Shown: positions 1 to 10,991, numbered from the stretch's first letter. The stretch: 64,000 nt of DNA from Pseudomonas sp. RIT-PI-q (GCF_001297125.1 NZ_LHPC01000022.1:62001-126000), one strand, 5' to 3'. Numbers and translations are program-made. Notes: generated by a model not told the origin, from the letters alone.

Positions 1-97
1 CGCTGAGCAGCGCCACGCAGAGCGACAGACTCAACAAACGTGAGCCTCGGGCCGTGATCAGCGGTGCGGTCAGGTTGATAAGCGAACGGTCAGTCAT
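1..97 (-). CDS. opmB: Outer-membrane efflux lipoprotein, N-terminal fragment (OpmB)
   Basis: Only the first 32 codons are in the window. The start codon overlaps the stop of the upstream RND permease gene as ATGA, so the two are translationally coupled. The visible N-terminus is a charged segment followed by a hydrophobic stretch rich in Leu and Ser, as expected for the signal peptide of a NodT/OprM-type outer-membrane factor. The identity is inferred from position: the muxABC-opmB operon of P. aeruginosa (PA2528-PA2525, from memory) ends with this gene. The diagnostic lipobox and barrel lie outside the window. Confidence 0.7.
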   Translation of the reverse strand, partial: MTDRSLINLTAPLITARGSRLLSLSLCVALLS

Positions 98-3000
98 AGC
101 GGAGTTCCCAGGGCGGCATCGGTACGCCCCCCACGCCAGTGGTTGAAGCGATGGCGCAGTTTGTCGAGATAGAGGTAAACCACCGGGGTGGTGTAAAGGG
201 TCAGCACCTGGCTGAAGATCAGCCCGCCGATGATGGTCAGGCCCAATGGCTGACGCACTGCCGCACCTTCGGCACGGCCCAGCAGCAACGGCAAGGCACC
301 GAGAAGCGCCGCCAGGGTGGTCATCAGAATCGGCCGCAGGCGTTGCAGGCAGGCGCTGCGAATCGACTCCAGCGGCGCCAGGCCTTGATGGCGTTCGAGC
401 TGCAAGGCCAGGTCGATCATCAGAATCGCGTTTTTCTTCACCACACCGATCAGCAGGAACAAGCCGAGCAACGAGATCAGGCTGAACTCCCCGCCCAGCG
501 CATAGATCGACAGCAACGCGCCAACCCCGGCCGAGGGCAAGGTCGAGAGAATGGTCAGCGGATGGATGTAGCTTTCATACAGCACACCCAGCACCAGATA
601 CACCGCCACCAGCGCGCCGAGAATCATCCACGGCTGGCTCTTCTGCGTCGCGGCAAAGGCGTCGGCGGTGCCGGCCATTTTCGCGATGACGTCTTCCGGC
701 AAGCCGACCTTGGCAATCGCCCGCTCGATGGCCGCACTGCCCTGCTCCACCGTCACGCCTTCAGCCATGTCGAAAGAAATGCTTTCCGAGGCGAACTGGC
801 CTTCGTGGCTGACCCGGTCGTCTTCCAGGCTGTTTTCGTAATGGGCGATGGTCGACAGCGGGATCCGCGCGCCGTCGGCGGTGATCACCTGGACCTGTTT
901 GAGGGTGATCGGGTCCTGGGCGTATTTCGGATTGACCTCCATCACCACCTGATACTGGTTGAGGCTGTCGTAAATCGTCGAAATCTGCCGCTGGCTGTAG
1001 GCGTTGTTCAGCACCGAAGTCACCATGTCCATGTCGACCCCCAGGCGTTTGGCCTGGTCGCGATCGACAATCAGCGTCACTTGCTGCGCACCACGGCCTT
1101 CACGGGCGTCAATGGCCGTCAGTTCCGGCAACGCTTTCAACGCCGTGACGACTTTCGGATACCACTCGCGCAACGACCCCAGATCACCGCTTTGCAGGAT
1201 GTAGGAATACTGCGCAGTGGTTTGTTCGCGACCGCCACCAAATTGCAGGTCCTGATCGGCCATCAGCATTAGCTGCGCGCCAGCGACCTTGGGCATTTCC
1301 TTGCGCAGACGTTCGATGACTTTCTGCGCGGAAATGTTGCGTTCCTTGATCGGCTTCAGGCGCACTAGCATGAAGGCGTTGTTGGTGCCGTTGGTGCCGC
1401 CGATGAAACCGGCAACGCTTTGCACCGCGTCGTCCTTGAGCACGGCACGGCGGAAAGTTTCCATTTTCGGCTGCATCACGCTGAACGACAGGCCGTCGTC
1501 GCCGCGCACGAAACCGATCAGTTGGCCGGTATCCTGCTGAGGCAAAAACGTTTTAGGAACAACTACATACAGCGCAATGTTCACGCCAATAGTTACAAAT
1601 AAACTAAGCAACGTCAGCCGGCGATGGCGCAGCACCCAGTCAAGACTGGTCGCGTATTTGCCGACCATCCACTCGTTGGCGCGCTGACTCCAGCGTTGCA
1701 GGCGGTTTTCCTGACCCGGCGTATGCGGCTTGAGCCATCGGGCACAGAGCATCGGCGTCAGCGTCAGCGAAACCACCAGCGACACCACGATAGACGCCGC
1801 CAGGGTGATGGAAAACTCGCGAAACAGGCTTTCGATGATCCCGCCCATGAACAGGATCGACAGGAACACCGCCACCAGCGAGACGTTCATCGACAGCAAG
1901 GTGAAGCCGACTTCCTGCGCCCCAAGGTACGCGGCCTTCATCGGCGGCACACCTTCGTCGATGTGCCGGGAGATGTTCTCCAGCACCACGATGGCGTCGT
2001 CCACCACCAAACCGGTGGCCAGGATCAGCGCCATCAGCGACAGGTTGTTCAGGGAGAACCCGTAGAGGTACATCACCGCGAACGTGCCCACCAGCGACAC
2101 CGGCACCGCCAGGGTCGGAATCAACGAGGCGCGGAAGTTACCGAGGAACAGGAACACCACCAGAATCACCAGCGCCACGGCGATCAGCAGGGTCATTTCC
2201 GCTTCGTGCAGCGTCGCCTTGATCACCGGCGAGCGGTCCATGGCCAGGTTGAGTTTGACGCTGGCCGGCAGCACCGCCTGCAACGCCGGCAGTTGCGCCT
2301 TGATTTCGTTGACCGTCTCGATGATGTTGGCGCCGGCCTGGCGGTTGATCACCAGCAACACCGCCGCGTCATCGTTGAAGAAACCGCTGTTGTAGCGGTC
2401 CTCCACACCGTCGCTGACCTTGGCGACATCCTTCAGGCGCAGGGCCGCGCCGCCGTTGTAATGAATGATCAGCGACTCGTAATCCTTGGCTTTCTCCAGT
2501 TGATCGTTGGCCTGGACTTGCCACAAACGCTGGCCGTCTTCGACCGACCCCTTGGGCCGGCGCACGTTGGCGTTGGCGATGGTGTTGCGCACATCGTCCA
2601 GGGCCACGCCGTACTGGTTCAGCGCCTGGGGTTCGAGTTCAATGCGCACCGCCGGCAGGGAGCTGCCACCGATCTGCACTTCACCCACGCCCTGCACCTG
2701 GGACAGGCTCTGGGACAGAATCGTCGAGGCCAAATCGTAGAGCTGGCCCTTCTCCAGAACATCGGAGGTCAGGGACAGCACCATGATTGGCGCCTGGGAC
2801 GGGTTGACCTTTTTATAGGTCGGCATGCTGCGCATCCCGCTCGGCAGCAGGTTGCGCGAGGCGTTGATCGCCGCTTGCACTTCTCGCGCCGCGCCATTGA
2901 TGTCGCGGTCGAGGTCAAATTGCAGGATGACCCGGGTCGAGCCTTGGCTGGAACGGCTGCTCATGGTGTTGACCCCGGCGATGGCGCCGAAGGAGCGTTC

Positions 3001-3201
3001 CAGCGGCGTGGCCACCGTCGACGCCATCACTTCCGGACTCGCACCAGGCAGACTGGCCTGGACCACAATCACCGGGAAGTCCATTTGCGGCAGCGGCGAC
3101 ACTGGCAACAAACCGAAGCTCACACCGCCCAGCAAAATGATTGCCAGGCTCAGCAGCATGGTCGCCACCGGGCGCTTGATGAAAGGACCGGAGAGGTTCA
3201 T
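94..3201 (-). CDS. muxC: RND multidrug efflux permease MuxC (MdtC-like)
   Basis: An inner-membrane RND proton/drug antiporter subunit of 1035 residues, the normal length for the family. The N-terminus has the typical first membrane helix (FIKRPVAT...), two large periplasmic loops are present, and TM4 carries the proton-relay pair [13 protein letters not shown] with the two Asp at residues 401-402. The late TM segment [20 protein letters not shown] is typical of MdtB/MdtC proteins. It overlaps the upstream permease (ATGA, 3198-3201) and the downstream outer-membrane gene in the same way. Two different permeases in one operon is the hallmark of MdtABC/MuxABC pumps, which work as a B2C heterotrimer. 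In P. aeruginosa this pump exports novobiocin, aztreonam, macrolides and tetracycline (family knowledge); substrates here are inferred. Confidence 0.93.
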   Translation of the reverse strand: MNLSGPFIKRPVATMLLSLAIILLGGVSFGLLPVSPLPQMDFPVIVVQASLPGASPEVMASTVATPLERSFGAIAGVNTMSSRSSQGSTRVILQFDLDRDINGAAREVQAAINASRNLLPSGMRSMPTYKKVNPSQAPIMVLSLTSDVLEKGQLYDLASTILSQSLSQVQGVGEVQIGGSSLPAVRIELEPQALNQYGVALDDVRNTIANANVRRPKGSVEDGQRLWQVQANDQLEKAKDYESLIIHYNGGAALRLKDVAKVSDGVEDRYNSGFFNDDAAVLLVINRQAGANIIETVNEIKAQLPALQAVLPASVKLNLAMDRSPVIKATLHEAEMTLLIAVALVILVVFLFLGNFRASLIPTLAVPVSLVGTFAVMYLYGFSLNNLSLMALILATGLVVDDAIVVLENISRHIDEGVPPMKAAYLGAQEVGFTLLSMNVSLVAVFLSILFMGGIIESLFREFSITLAASIVVSLVVSLTLTPMLCARWLKPHTPGQENRLQRWSQRANEWMVGKYATSLDWVLRHRRLTLLSLFVTIGVNIALYVVVPKTFLPQQDTGQLIGFVRGDDGLSFSVMQPKMETFRRAVLKDDAVQSVAGFIGGTNGTNNAFMLVRLKPIKERNISAQKVIERLRKEMPKVAGAQLMLMADQDLQFGGGREQTTAQYSYILQSGDLGSLREWYPKVVTALKALPELTAIDAREGRGAQQVTLIVDRDQAKRLGVDMDMVTSVLNNAYSQRQISTIYDSLNQYQVVMEVNPKYAQDPITLKQVQVITADGARIPLSTIAHYENSLEDDRVSHEGQFASESISFDMAEGVTVEQGSAAIERAIAKVGLPEDVIAKMAGTADAFAATQKSQPWMILGALVAVYLVLGVLYESYIHPLTILSTLPSAGVGALLSIYALGGEFSLISLLGLFLLIGVVKKNAILMIDLALQLERHQGLAPLESIRSACLQRLRPILMTTLAALLGALPLLLGRAEGAAVRQPLGLTIIGGLIFSQVLTLYTTPVVYLYLDKLRHRFNHWRGGRTDAALGTPL

Positions 3202-6200
3202 GGCTGCTCTACCGCTTCCACGGATTCAGAGCGGCGGCCCCAGCGCCGACCGAGACGGTCGAAGTACAGGTAGATCACCGGCGTGGTGAACAGCGTCAGC
3301 ACCTGACTCACCAGCAAACCACCGACCATCACCAGACCCAACGGCTGACGCAATTCAGCGCCGGAGCCGGTGGCCAGCATCAACGGCACCGCGCCGAACA
3401 AGGCGGCCAGGGTGGTCATCAGGATCGGCCGGAAACGCAGCAGCGCCGCCTGGTAAATCGCCGTTTCCGGGTCCAGGCCCTGATTGCGCTCAGCGTCGAG
3501 GGCAAAGTCGATCATCATGATCGCGTTCTTTTTCACGATGCCGATCAGCAGGATGATGCCGATGATCGCGATCATCCCCAGGTCATTGCCGCTCAACAGC
3601 AGCGCCAGCAAGGCGCCGACCGCCGCCGAAGGCAAGGTCGAGAGAATGGTGATCGGGTGGATGTAGCTCTCGTACAGCACGCCCAGCACGATGTACATGG
3701 TCACCACCGCCGCCAGAATCAGCAGCAAAGTGCTCGACAGCGAAGCCTGGAACGCTTCGGCCGCACCCTGGAACTGAGTCTGCACGCCGATCGGCATACC
3801 GATGTCTTTCTGTACCTGGTCAATGATTTCCACCGCATGCCCCAGTGCCACGCCGGACGCGAGGTTGAACGACATCATCACCGCCGGGAACTGGCCGATA
3901 TGGGTAATCGCCAATTGCGCCTGACGCTCCTCCATGTGGGCCAGGCTGGACAGGCGCACCTGACCGCCATCGGTGGTCTTGACGTGAATCTGATTCAACG
4001 CGTCCGGGCCGATTTTCTCGCCGGATTGCGACTGCAGCACCACGCGGTACTGGCTGGCCTGGGTGTAGATGGTGGAAATCTGCCGCTGACCGAAGGCGTC
4101 GTACAGCGCATCGGTAATGTTCGACACCGAGACACCAACCCGCGATGCCGCATCGCGGTCGATCACCAGATAGACCTGCAAACCCTTGTCCTGCAAATCG
4201 CTGGCAACGTCAGTCAGTTCGGGCCGCTGGGCCAGGGCTTCGACCAGACGGCCACTCCACAGGCTCAGCAACTCGGAGTCTGGCGACGACATGCTGAACT
4301 GGTACTGCGTGCGACTGACCCGATCTTCAATGGTCAGGTCCTGCACCGGCTGCATGAACAGGCGAATGCCGATCAGCTTGTCTACTTCCGGTTGCAGGCG
4401 GGCAATGATTTTAGTGGCGCTGAGGTCGCGCGCGCTGTGGGGCTTGAGGTTGATCAACATGCGACCGCTGTTGAGCGTCGAGTTGTCACCGTCTACGCCA
4501 ATGTAGGACGACAGACTCTCCACGGCCGGATCGGCAAGAATGACCTTGGCCAATTCCTGCTGCCGTTCGCTCATCGCCGCAAAGGAAATCGACTGCGGCG
4601 CCTCGGAAATCCCCTGGATCACCCCAGTGTCCTGCACCGGGAAGAAGCCCTTGGGCACGACCATGTACAGGAACACGGTCAGCGCCAGGGTGCCGATGGC
4701 CACCAGCAGAGTCAGCGGTTGATGCTTGAGAACCCACTTTAACTTGCGCCCGTAAGCCGCGATCATCCAATCAATTGTGGCGCCGCTGGCCCGGTAGAAT
4801 CGGCCCTGTTCTTCTTCCTTGGGCTCACGCTTGAGCAACCGCGCGCACATCATCGGCGTCAGGGTCAGGGACACGACAAGGGAGATCAGGATCGCCACCG
4901 CCAACGTGATGGCAAATTCGCGGAACAGGCGCCCCACCACATCGGCCATGAACAGCAGCGGAATCAGCACCGCAATCAACGACAGGGTCAGGGAGATCAG
5001 GGTGAAGCCGATTTGCTTGGCGCCCTTGAGCGCGGCATTCAGGGGGCTGTCGCCCTCTTCGATGAATCGGGAGATGTTCTCCAGCATCACGATCGCATCG
5101 TCCACCACAAAACCGGTGGCGATGGTCAGGGCCATCAGGGTCAGGTTATTGACCGAGAAACCGGCCAGGTACATCACGCCGAAGGTGCCGATCAGCGACA
5201 ACGGCACGGCGACCGACGGAATGATCGTGGCACTGGCGCGACGCAGGAACAGGAACGTCACCATGACCACCAACGCGATGGCGATCAGCAGTTCGTGTTG
5301 CACGTCGGTGACGGAAGCCCGGATGGTTTGCGTGCGGTCGGTGAGGACCGTGACTTCGAGGCCGGCCGGCAGGTTGTCGGTGATGCTCGGCAGCAAGGCC
5401 TTGATCCGGTCGACCACTTCAATGACGTTGGCGCCGGGCTGACGCTGGATGTTCAGCAATACAGCCTGGTTTTCATTCGCCCACGCCGCCAGACGCTCGT
5501 TCTCGGCACCGTCGACGATTTCTGCCACGTCCTTGAGTCGCAATGGCGCGCCGTTGGCATAGGCCAGGATCAGGTTGGCGTAATCCTTGGGCGAGGTCAG
5601 CTGGTCGTTGGCATCGAGCATCGACACCCGGGTCGGGCCGTCGAAGTTACCCTTGGGCTGGTTGACGTTGGACGCGCCGATCAGGGTGCGCACATCCGAC
5701 AGGTTCAGGCCGTTGGCCGCAAGGGCTTCGGGGTTGACCTTGATCCGCACCGCCTGACGCTGGCCGCCGGCAATGCTGACCATGCCAACGCCGCTGATCT
5801 GGGCGATTTTCTGCGCCATGCGGGTGTCGACCAAGTCATTGAGCTTGGGCAGCAGCATGGTTTTGGAAGTAATGGCCAGGGTCAGCACCGGGGTGTCCGC
5901 CGGGTTGACCTTGTTGTACACCGGCGGCGCCGGCAGGTCCTTGGGCAGCAAGTTGGTCGCGGCGTTGATTGCCGCCTGTACCTGCTGCTCGGCGACGTCC
6001 ATGTTGATGTCGAGGCTGAAACGCAGGGTCAGCACCGAGGCGCCGCCGGAGCTGGTCGAGGCCATTTGGGTCAGGCCGGGCATTTGCCCGAACTGACGTT
6101 CAAGAGGTGCCGTCACGGCGCTGGTCATGACGTCCGGGCTGGCGCCGGGGTACAGCGTCATGACGCGGATGGTCGGGTAATCGACCTGAGGCAAGGCCGA

Positions 6201-6302
6201 CACCGGCAGCAGCCGATAGGCGATCACGCCGGCCAGGATAATCGCCAGCATGCTCAGTGTGGTGGCTACCGGGCGAAGGATGAACAGCCGCGAGATGTTC
6301 AT
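3198..6302 (-). CDS. muxB: RND multidrug efflux permease MuxB (MdtB-like)
   Basis: An RND inner-membrane permease of 1034 residues and the partner of MuxC. It starts [16 protein letters not shown], has the porter-domain segments [14 protein letters not shown] and [12 protein letters not shown], and carries the TM4 motif [13 protein letters not shown] with Asp401/Asp402. In MdtBC-type pumps the two permeases are not interchangeable: MdtB subunits mainly carry out proton transport while MdtC binds drug (established for E. coli; inferred here). Start and stop overlap the neighbouring genes by 4 bp on both sides, so muxA-muxB-muxC-opmB is read as one message. No regulator gene is visible next to the operon within the window. 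Confidence 0.93.
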   Translation of the reverse strand: MNISRLFILRPVATTLSMLAIILAGVIAYRLLPVSALPQVDYPTIRVMTLYPGASPDVMTSAVTAPLERQFGQMPGLTQMASTSSGGASVLTLRFSLDINMDVAEQQVQAAINAATNLLPKDLPAPPVYNKVNPADTPVLTLAITSKTMLLPKLNDLVDTRMAQKIAQISGVGMVSIAGGQRQAVRIKVNPEALAANGLNLSDVRTLIGASNVNQPKGNFDGPTRVSMLDANDQLTSPKDYANLILAYANGAPLRLKDVAEIVDGAENERLAAWANENQAVLLNIQRQPGANVIEVVDRIKALLPSITDNLPAGLEVTVLTDRTQTIRASVTDVQHELLIAIALVVMVTFLFLRRASATIIPSVAVPLSLIGTFGVMYLAGFSVNNLTLMALTIATGFVVDDAIVMLENISRFIEEGDSPLNAALKGAKQIGFTLISLTLSLIAVLIPLLFMADVVGRLFREFAITLAVAILISLVVSLTLTPMMCARLLKREPKEEEQGRFYRASGATIDWMIAAYGRKLKWVLKHQPLTLLVAIGTLALTVFLYMVVPKGFFPVQDTGVIQGISEAPQSISFAAMSERQQELAKVILADPAVESLSSYIGVDGDNSTLNSGRMLINLKPHSARDLSATKIIARLQPEVDKLIGIRLFMQPVQDLTIEDRVSRTQYQFSMSSPDSELLSLWSGRLVEALAQRPELTDVASDLQDKGLQVYLVIDRDAASRVGVSVSNITDALYDAFGQRQISTIYTQASQYRVVLQSQSGEKIGPDALNQIHVKTTDGGQVRLSSLAHMEERQAQLAITHIGQFPAVMMSFNLASGVALGHAVEIIDQVQKDIGMPIGVQTQFQGAAEAFQASLSSTLLLILAAVVTMYIVLGVLYESYIHPITILSTLPSAAVGALLALLLSGNDLGMIAIIGIILLIGIVKKNAIMMIDFALDAERNQGLDPETAIYQAALLRFRPILMTTLAALFGAVPLMLATGSGAELRQPLGLVMVGGLLVSQVLTLFTTPVIYLYFDRLGRRWGRRSESVEAVEQP

Positions 6303-7615
6303 GCGCCGCCCTTTTTCGCCTTGTCGGTGGTCGCCGGCTCAGTCGCGTTGGCCGCCGATTTGCCTTGCAGGTGCCCGGTCGGGGTGGTCGGTACATCCTG
6401 GGTGTCGTTGACCACCTCGACATCGCTGCCGTCCTTGAGGCGATCGGTGCCTTCCAGGACGACGCGATCGCCTGCGGCGAGGCCTTCGGTGATCACAGTG
6501 TTATCACCGTCACTGGCGCCGACTTTCAACTGACGGATCTTGACCTTCTTGTCGCCGTCCATTGCGTAGACGAACGTGCCGTTGGTGCCGAACTGGATCG
6601 CCGCCGAGGGTGCAAGCACCACGCCCTTCAGGGTGTCGGCCAGCAGGTGAACATTGACGAACTGATTGGGGAACAGCGCCTGATCGCGGTTCTCGTAGCG
6701 CGCCTTGAATTTCAGAGTGCCGGTGGTGACGTCGATCTGGTTGTCCAGGCTTTGCAATACGCCGGTGGCCTGCAACTTGGTGTCGCCACGGTCCCAGGCT
6801 TCGGCGGGCAGTTTGGCGCCGGTGCGATAGCGGGCCAGCACCACGTCGAGGCTGTTTTCCGGCAAGGTGAAGGCAACGCTGATCGGTTGGGTCTGAGTGA
6901 TGATCGCCAGCGCCGTGGTGTCGTTGGCCGCCACCAGGTTGCCGACGTCCAGCTGACGCAGACCCACGCGGCCGGTAATCGGCGCGCGGATCCTGGTGAA
7001 TTCGAGATTGAGCTTGGCGTCGTTGACCGCCGCCTGATTGGTCTTGACCGTGCCCTGGAATTGACCGACCAATGCTTCGGCGGTGTCCAGGGTTTGCTTG
7101 GCGATACTGTCTTCGCGGTACAGGCCGCGGTAGCGCTCGACGTCGACCTGGGCGTTTTTCAGTTGTGCCTGATTCTGCAGCAAAGTGCCTTCGGCCTGCA
7201 GCAAGGCGTTCTGGTACGGGCGCGGGTCGATTTCAGCCAGCAGATCGCCGGCCTTGACCATCTGCCCTTCTTCAAACGACACCTTGATCAGTTCGCCACC
7301 GACACGACTGCGCACATTGATGGTGTTCAGCGCAGTCACTGTACCAAGAGCCTTGTAGTACAGCGGGAAGTCGCCCTTCACCGCTGGCGCCACACGCACC
7401 GGGACCGGACCGGACGCCCCGCCGAAACCAGGGCGCATCCCCCCTGACCTGCCGGTGTGCCCGGCCACGGCTTTTTGTCCTGTGCCTTCTTTTGGCGTAG
7501 CGCTGCCGGGCCAGAATTTCCAGCACAGGCCAGCGATGACCAACAGGACAAGCAGGCCAAACAGCCAGCGGCGGGGACTACGGGAAGCGGAGGATTGCAT
7601 TGAATGATCAACCAT
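6299..7615 (-). CDS. muxA: RND efflux periplasmic adaptor MuxA (MdtA-like)
   Basis: A membrane-fusion (adaptor) protein of 438 residues linking the permeases to the outer-membrane factor. A single N-terminal membrane anchor (about residues 17-33) is followed by a Gly/Pro-rich linker. Then come the barrel-lipoyl-hairpin order of adaptors: [20 protein letters not shown], the lipoyl half-motif [20 protein letters not shown], an alpha-hairpin with [17 protein letters not shown], and the second lipoyl half [20 protein letters not shown]. It is the first gene of the efflux operon. The start at 7615 has no convincing ribosome site; an in-frame ATG five codons later is an alternative. The C-terminal Ala/Lys/Thr-rich tail is probably disordered. 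Confidence 0.93.
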   Translation of the reverse strand: MVDHSMQSSASRSPRRWLFGLLVLLVIAGLCWKFWPGSATPKEGTGQKAVAGHTGRSGGMRPGFGGASGPVPVRVAPAVKGDFPLYYKALGTVTALNTINVRSRVGGELIKVSFEEGQMVKAGDLLAEIDPRPYQNALLQAEGTLLQNQAQLKNAQVDVERYRGLYREDSIAKQTLDTAEALVGQFQGTVKTNQAAVNDAKLNLEFTRIRAPITGRVGLRQLDVGNLVAANDTTALAIITQTQPISVAFTLPENSLDVVLARYRTGAKLPAEAWDRGDTKLQATGVLQSLDNQIDVTTGTLKFKARYENRDQALFPNQFVNVHLLADTLKGVVLAPSAAIQFGTNGTFVYAMDGDKKVKIRQLKVGASDGDNTVITEGLAAGDRVVLEGTDRLKDGSDVEVVNDTQDVPTTPTGHLQGKSAANATEPATTDKAKKGGA

Positions 7616-7744
7616 TGGGCGCGTGGGCTTTTTCTACTGGAGGCTGAACGATAAGCACTGGCGGGTATTAAGCAAAGCGCCTTTACCGGCAATTTACCTT
7701 CGGCTTACGTAACAGGATGTTTGGCTAAGACACTGAAGCACAAA

Positions 7745-7774
7745 TGAAAACGGCCTGGACAGGGCCAGGCCGTT
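7745..7774 (-). terminator. Rho-independent terminator of tpx
   Basis: Perfect 10-bp arms AACGGCCTGG (7749-7758) and CCAGGCCGTT (7765-7774) enclose a 6-nt loop. On the minus strand they are followed by TTTTCATTTG. It lies 20 bp past the tpx stop codon. Confidence 0.85.
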
Positions 7775-7793
7775 AACAATTGTAAAGCCGCGC

Positions 7794-8294
7794 TTATTTC
7801 AATACAGCGAGTGCCGCTTCGTAGTTCGGTTCTTGACCGATTTCGCTGACCAGTTCGCTGTGCAGCACGTTGTCGTTCTCGTCCAGCACCACGACGGCAC
7901 GGGCGGTCAGGCCTTTGAGCGGGCCGTCAGCGATGGCAACGCCATAGTTCTCGATGAACTCGGCACCGCGCAGGGTGGAGAGGTTCTTCACGTTTTCCAG
8001 GCCTTCGGCGCCGCAGAAACGCGCTTGGGCGAACGGCAGGTCAGCGGAGATGCACAGCACGACAGTGTTGGCGACATCATTGGCCTGGGCGTTGAACTTG
8101 CGCACGGAGGTGGCGCAGGTCGGGGTATCGACGCTTGGGAAGATGTTCAGCACTTTGCGCTTGCCGGCGAAGGTTGCCAGGGTCGCATCGGAAAGATCAC
8201 CGGCAACCAGGGAAAAGGCTGGCGCCTTGGAACCGGCTTGTGGCAGTTGGCCGTTGACTTGAACCGGGTTGCCTTTAAGAGTGACTTGAGCCAT
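7794..8294 (-). CDS. tpx: Thiol peroxidase Tpx
   Basis: An atypical 2-Cys peroxiredoxin of 166 residues that reduces hydrogen and alkyl peroxides with thioredoxin. The peroxidatic cysteine is Cys60 in the motif [11 protein letters not shown] and the resolving cysteine is Cys94 in QARFCGAEG; spacing and length match E. coli Tpx. The start at 8294 ([15 protein letters not shown]) has the ribosome site AAGGA at good spacing. A longer reading frame upstream is not supported by family length. It is monocistronic with its own terminator and is separated from muxA by 178 bp. In P. aeruginosa tpx also lies close to the mux operon (from memory). Confidence 0.97.
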   Translation of the reverse strand: MAQVTLKGNPVQVNGQLPQAGSKAPAFSLVAGDLSDATLATFAGKRKVLNIFPSVDTPTCATSVRKFNAQANDVANTVVLCISADLPFAQARFCGAEGLENVKNLSTLRGAEFIENYGVAIADGPLKGLTARAVVVLDENDNVLHSELVSEIGQEPNYEAALAVLK

Positions 8295-8440
8295 GAACTG
8301 AGTCCTTCTGAACGTTGTTGTGGAGAATTTTGGAGAGGCCGAAGTTAACCACGAAATTGCCCGACGACCTATGGGTGGATACAAATTGTGATATGTCGTC
8401 GCACAAACTGGATACATACCTTTTCACAACCAACACAAAA

Positions 8441-8536
8441 CCCTGTGGGAGCCGGGCTTGCCCGCGATGGGGCCTCACATTCAACATCGATGCAGCCTGA
8501 TACACCGCTATCGCGGGCAAGCCCGCTCCCACAGGG
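8441..8536. repeat. REPIN (inverted REP pair)
   Basis: Two REP units face each other: CCTGTGGGAGCCGGGCTTGC with its continuation on the left and the complementary GCGGGCAAGCCCGCTCCCAC on the right, separated by about 40 bp of non-conserved sequence. It lies in the 409-bp gap between the divergent tpx and the YCII-family gene. The rest of that gap shows no coding potential that I can support. Confidence 0.9.
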
Positions 8537-8703
8537 AACGCAGTGTTACTTGAGTAACCTACAGCCTACTGCCCTCTCTCATCGCCACGCGGTGTTCGTG
8601 ACGAAAGGCAGGCCTGTCCGCGATTTTTATTAAAGCCCTGTCGATTTGGCACCCCGCCACACGACTATAAAGTGACTCATTCAAATCCAGCGGAGAAACC
8701 ACC

Positions 8704-9129
8704 ATGCGATTCATGATCATCATCAAAGCCAGCCAGGATTCCGAGGCCGGCGTGATGCCCAGCGAAGAACTGCTGACCGCGATGGGCAATTACAACGAGG
8801 CACTGGCCAAGGCCGGCGTCCTCCTCGCAGGCGAAGGCCTGCACCCCAGCAGCAAAGGCGCCCGCGTGCGGTTCTCGGGCGACAAACGCACGTTGATCGA
8901 CGGCCCCTTCGCCGAAACCAAGGAGCTGATCGCCGGCTTTTGGCTGTGGCAAGTGAAGTCGAAACAGGAAGCAATCGACTGGGTCAAGCGCTGCCCCAAC
9001 CCGATGCCGGGCACCGACGCCGAGATTGAAATTCGTCAGGTGTTTGAGATGGAGGATTTCGGGAAGGAGTTCACGCCGGAGTTGCGCGAGCAGGAAGAGC
9101 GGGTGTTCGGGAAGGCGAATAAGCACTGA
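8704..9129 (+). CDS. YCII-related (DGPF-domain) protein
   Basis: A protein of 141 residues with the ferredoxin-like YCII/DGPF fold. It starts MRFMIIIKAS, has the sequence LLAGEGLHPSS, and carries the defining motif IDGPF at residues 65-69 followed by ETKELIAGFWLW. Members of this family often lie beside ECF sigma factors; none is adjacent here. The biochemical function is not established, although YciI-type folds are thought to bind small substrates with a His/Asp pair. GGAGAAACCACC provides the ribosome site. It is probably monocistronic, since a perfect hairpin follows at 9156-9185. Confidence 0.88.
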   Translation: MRFMIIIKASQDSEAGVMPSEELLTAMGNYNEALAKAGVLLAGEGLHPSSKGARVRFSGDKRTLIDGPFAETKELIAGFWLWQVKSKQEAIDWVKRCPNPMPGTDAEIEIRQVFEMEDFGKEFTPELREQEERVFGKANKH

Positions 9130-9155
9130 ATTTTTGACTTATCAGCTCAAAACAC

Positions 9156-9185
9156 TGTGGCGAGGACGCAAGTTCCCTCGCCACA
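9156..9185. repeat. Perfect 10-bp inverted repeat after YCII gene
   Basis: Arms TGTGGCGAGG and CCTCGCCACA are separated by 10 nt, 27 bp after the stop codon. No T-tract follows, so it may be a transcript-stabilising hairpin or a fragment of another dispersed Pseudomonas palindrome (TGTGGCGAGG type), not a classical terminator. Confidence 0.6.
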
Positions 9186-9327
9186 AGTCAGGGCTTAGGA
9201 ATACCGCGTCATCATTCATCCCCGGTAAACCTTACACCTGCGGATCGCGTGGACCTATCAGTTCTGATAGTAGACAACCATTTCATCGGGGAAGAAGCTA
9301 AACATTCTTTCCCCGGGAGTGCTTGGG

Positions 9328-10395
9328 ATGCGCGCAATAATACTCTGCCGCTACGCTTACGACCCGCTGGACCGGATCGTCGGAACGCTCCCGCTATCTG
9401 GCGCGCAATCCCAATATTTCTACCGCGCAAACCAGTTCGCTACGGAAACAAAGGGATCTCTGAAGCGCTCGATCTTCCAATATGATAATCAGCTCTTAGC
9501 GGAACAACAGACCGGTGAGGAATCGGGGAATGCCAATTTGTTTGCGACGGATCAGCAACAATCGGTGGTGCACTTCCTTACTTCGGATTTTCTTCGGTCA
9601 ATCGTTTATTCACCCTACGGTCACGGCTCCAATGGCAGTGGGTTGCCGAGCCTGCTGGGGTTCAACGGCGAGCGGCGAGATCCGGTGACAGGCTGTTATC
9701 TGTTGGGTAATGGTTATCGAGCGTTCAATCCAGTGTTGATGCGATTTAACAGTCCAGACAGTTGGAGCCCGTTTGGCCGCGGCGGACTGAATTGTTACTC
9801 TTATTGTTCTGGAAACCCTATCAGCAGAAAGGACCCCAATGGACGATATTGGGCATCTTTAATTAAGGTGTTTCAAAAACCTCTGAAACGGCTAGCTCGA
9901 GGTGCGCAACTACCTGTGTTTAGGGCGAACAAACTAAATAACAACCCAATAAACCCTGAGCCGTTAAAGACACCGAATCTGAGCAAGCCTGTGTTGTTCA
10001 AAAATACCAGGGAAGCGCGTTTTTTGACCGAACTCAAGGTTTTTCAAGAAGCACTGAAAACTGATCCATTTGAAGTACTGAAAGTAACGAGTGCGCAAGA
10101 TCTTAAACATCTGGGTGGTGGCATGCCGCGTCGATTTGTCCTAACCGAAAAAGGGGAGATGTTAATTGACCCGTCGATAGATCTTGAGCGACGAGCAATC
10201 AATCATGCGATTTTAGCCTCGCTCGGAGGAAGTGAGACAGGCGTCATATCAGCAGGAACGATTTCCGCCAATCCCCAACGAGCAACTATCTGGAATGATT
10301 CGGGCCATTTCAAGCCTGACGCCTCAGCGTTAAAACCAGTAGCGATATTCCTGAATAATTTGGGCGTCGAGGTGACCAGTGTCCGAATACGTTGA
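9328..10395 (+). CDS. Orphan RHS-core protein with variable C-terminal domain
   Basis: A protein of 355 residues. Residues 1 to about 175 form a short RHS core: RYAYDPLDRIVG near the start, YSPYGHG, LLGFNGERRDPVTGCYLLGN, and the border motif YCSGNPISRKDPNGR, in which DPNG marks the usual switch to a variable C-terminal module. The rest is unrelated to RHS: a basic linker followed by about 140 residues ending in NDSGHFKPDASAL and LGVEVTSVRIR, which looks like a polymorphic-toxin or effector module of unknown activity. It has no signal peptide, no full RHS barrel and no VgrG or PAAR gene beside it. GGGAG at 9315-9319 fixes the ATG at 9328; an upstream in-frame GTG at 9319 is less likely. A hairpin (9287-9315) abuts the ribosome site. 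Base composition is more AT-rich than the neighbours, suggesting transfer. Confidence 0.8.
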   Translation: MRAIILCRYAYDPLDRIVGTLPLSGAQSQYFYRANQFATETKGSLKRSIFQYDNQLLAEQQTGEESGNANLFATDQQQSVVHFLTSDFLRSIVYSPYGHGSNGSGLPSLLGFNGERRDPVTGCYLLGNGYRAFNPVLMRFNSPDSWSPFGRGGLNCYSYCSGNPISRKDPNGRYWASLIKVFQKPLKRLARGAQLPVFRANKLNNNPINPEPLKTPNLSKPVLFKNTREARFLTELKVFQEALKTDPFEVLKVTSAQDLKHLGGGMPRRFVLTEKGEMLIDPSIDLERRAINHAILASLGGSETGVISAGTISANPQRATIWNDSGHFKPDASALKPVAIFLNNLGVEVTSVRIR

Positions 10396-10650
10396 AGTTA
10401 ACCTTGCGTTAGTAAACCCTCAGGAAAATCTACTGATCGCACAGTAACCGGCATTCAAACCTTACGGAACACTTGCGAATCACTGGCTGCGGCAAATGTG
10501 ATAACCAGTGACTTCGCGAGGTAGCTACAAGGGCGGTGATGCACCACCCTGTTGGGGATCCAGCAGACAATTTTGCTGGGTGAACTGGCTATGAATAGGG
10601 TGTTGGATAACCTCGATTCACGGTAGCCAGCCCACCACCGCGTCATCGTT

Positions 10651-10746
10651 CTTCGCGAGCAAGCCCGCTCCCACACTCGATCTCCAGCGATCACAACATC
10701 CACGTTCGACGGTGATCCAATGTGGCAGCGGGATTGCCCGCGAAGA
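10651..10746. repeat. Degenerate REPIN
   Basis: The left unit reads GCGAGCAAGCCCGCTCCCAC. The right unit, GGCAGCGGGATTGCCCGCGA, carries substitutions relative to the consensus GGGAGCGGGCTTGCCCGC. The arms are about 50 bp apart. The mutations suggest an old, decaying copy. Confidence 0.75.
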
Positions 10747-10822
10747 CGGTTTTTGAGGCAGCCTCGCCATCGAATTGACATCATCTATCACTCCCAACCC
10801 AATGATCCGTATTAACTTTTTA

Positions 10823-10840
10823 GTACACGAAATTGTACAC
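10823..10840. promoter_or_regulatory. GTACAC direct repeat, candidate operator
   Basis: Two identical GTACAC hexamers are spaced 12 bp start to start in an AT-rich stretch about 150 bp before the first gene of the envelope operon. No known binding consensus is recognised, and chance occurrence is possible. Confidence 0.25.
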
Positions 10841-10991
10841 AAATCGAAATAAATCCCTCCCCTGACTGGCCAACTGATGGTTAACTGCTAACTTGAATGG
10901 ACGCGTCCTACGGCTTGATAGGAAAGAGATTACGCAGTAACGGCCAATAAGTGCCGAGTCGTCCAATGAGCCACCAAGGAACCGGGGAATC

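Larger units (their letters stand above)
10396..10991. other. 596-bp gene-free region upstream of the envelope operon
   Basis: No reading frame with convincing coding character is seen on either strand, so there is no obvious immunity gene for the RHS protein. The region holds a degenerate REP pair (10651-10746). A weak sigma-70-like candidate follows: TTGACA at 10775-10780 with only a poor -10 element downstream. A GTACAC direct repeat lies at 10823-10840. The promoter of the operon starting at 10992 should be in the last 250 bp. Confidence 0.5.

Noticed and set aside
8295..8417. 41-codon N-terminal extension of Tpx
   Set aside because: Tpx proteins start at [12 protein letters not shown] sequence; the ribosome site is directly before 8294 and the extension is not family-like.
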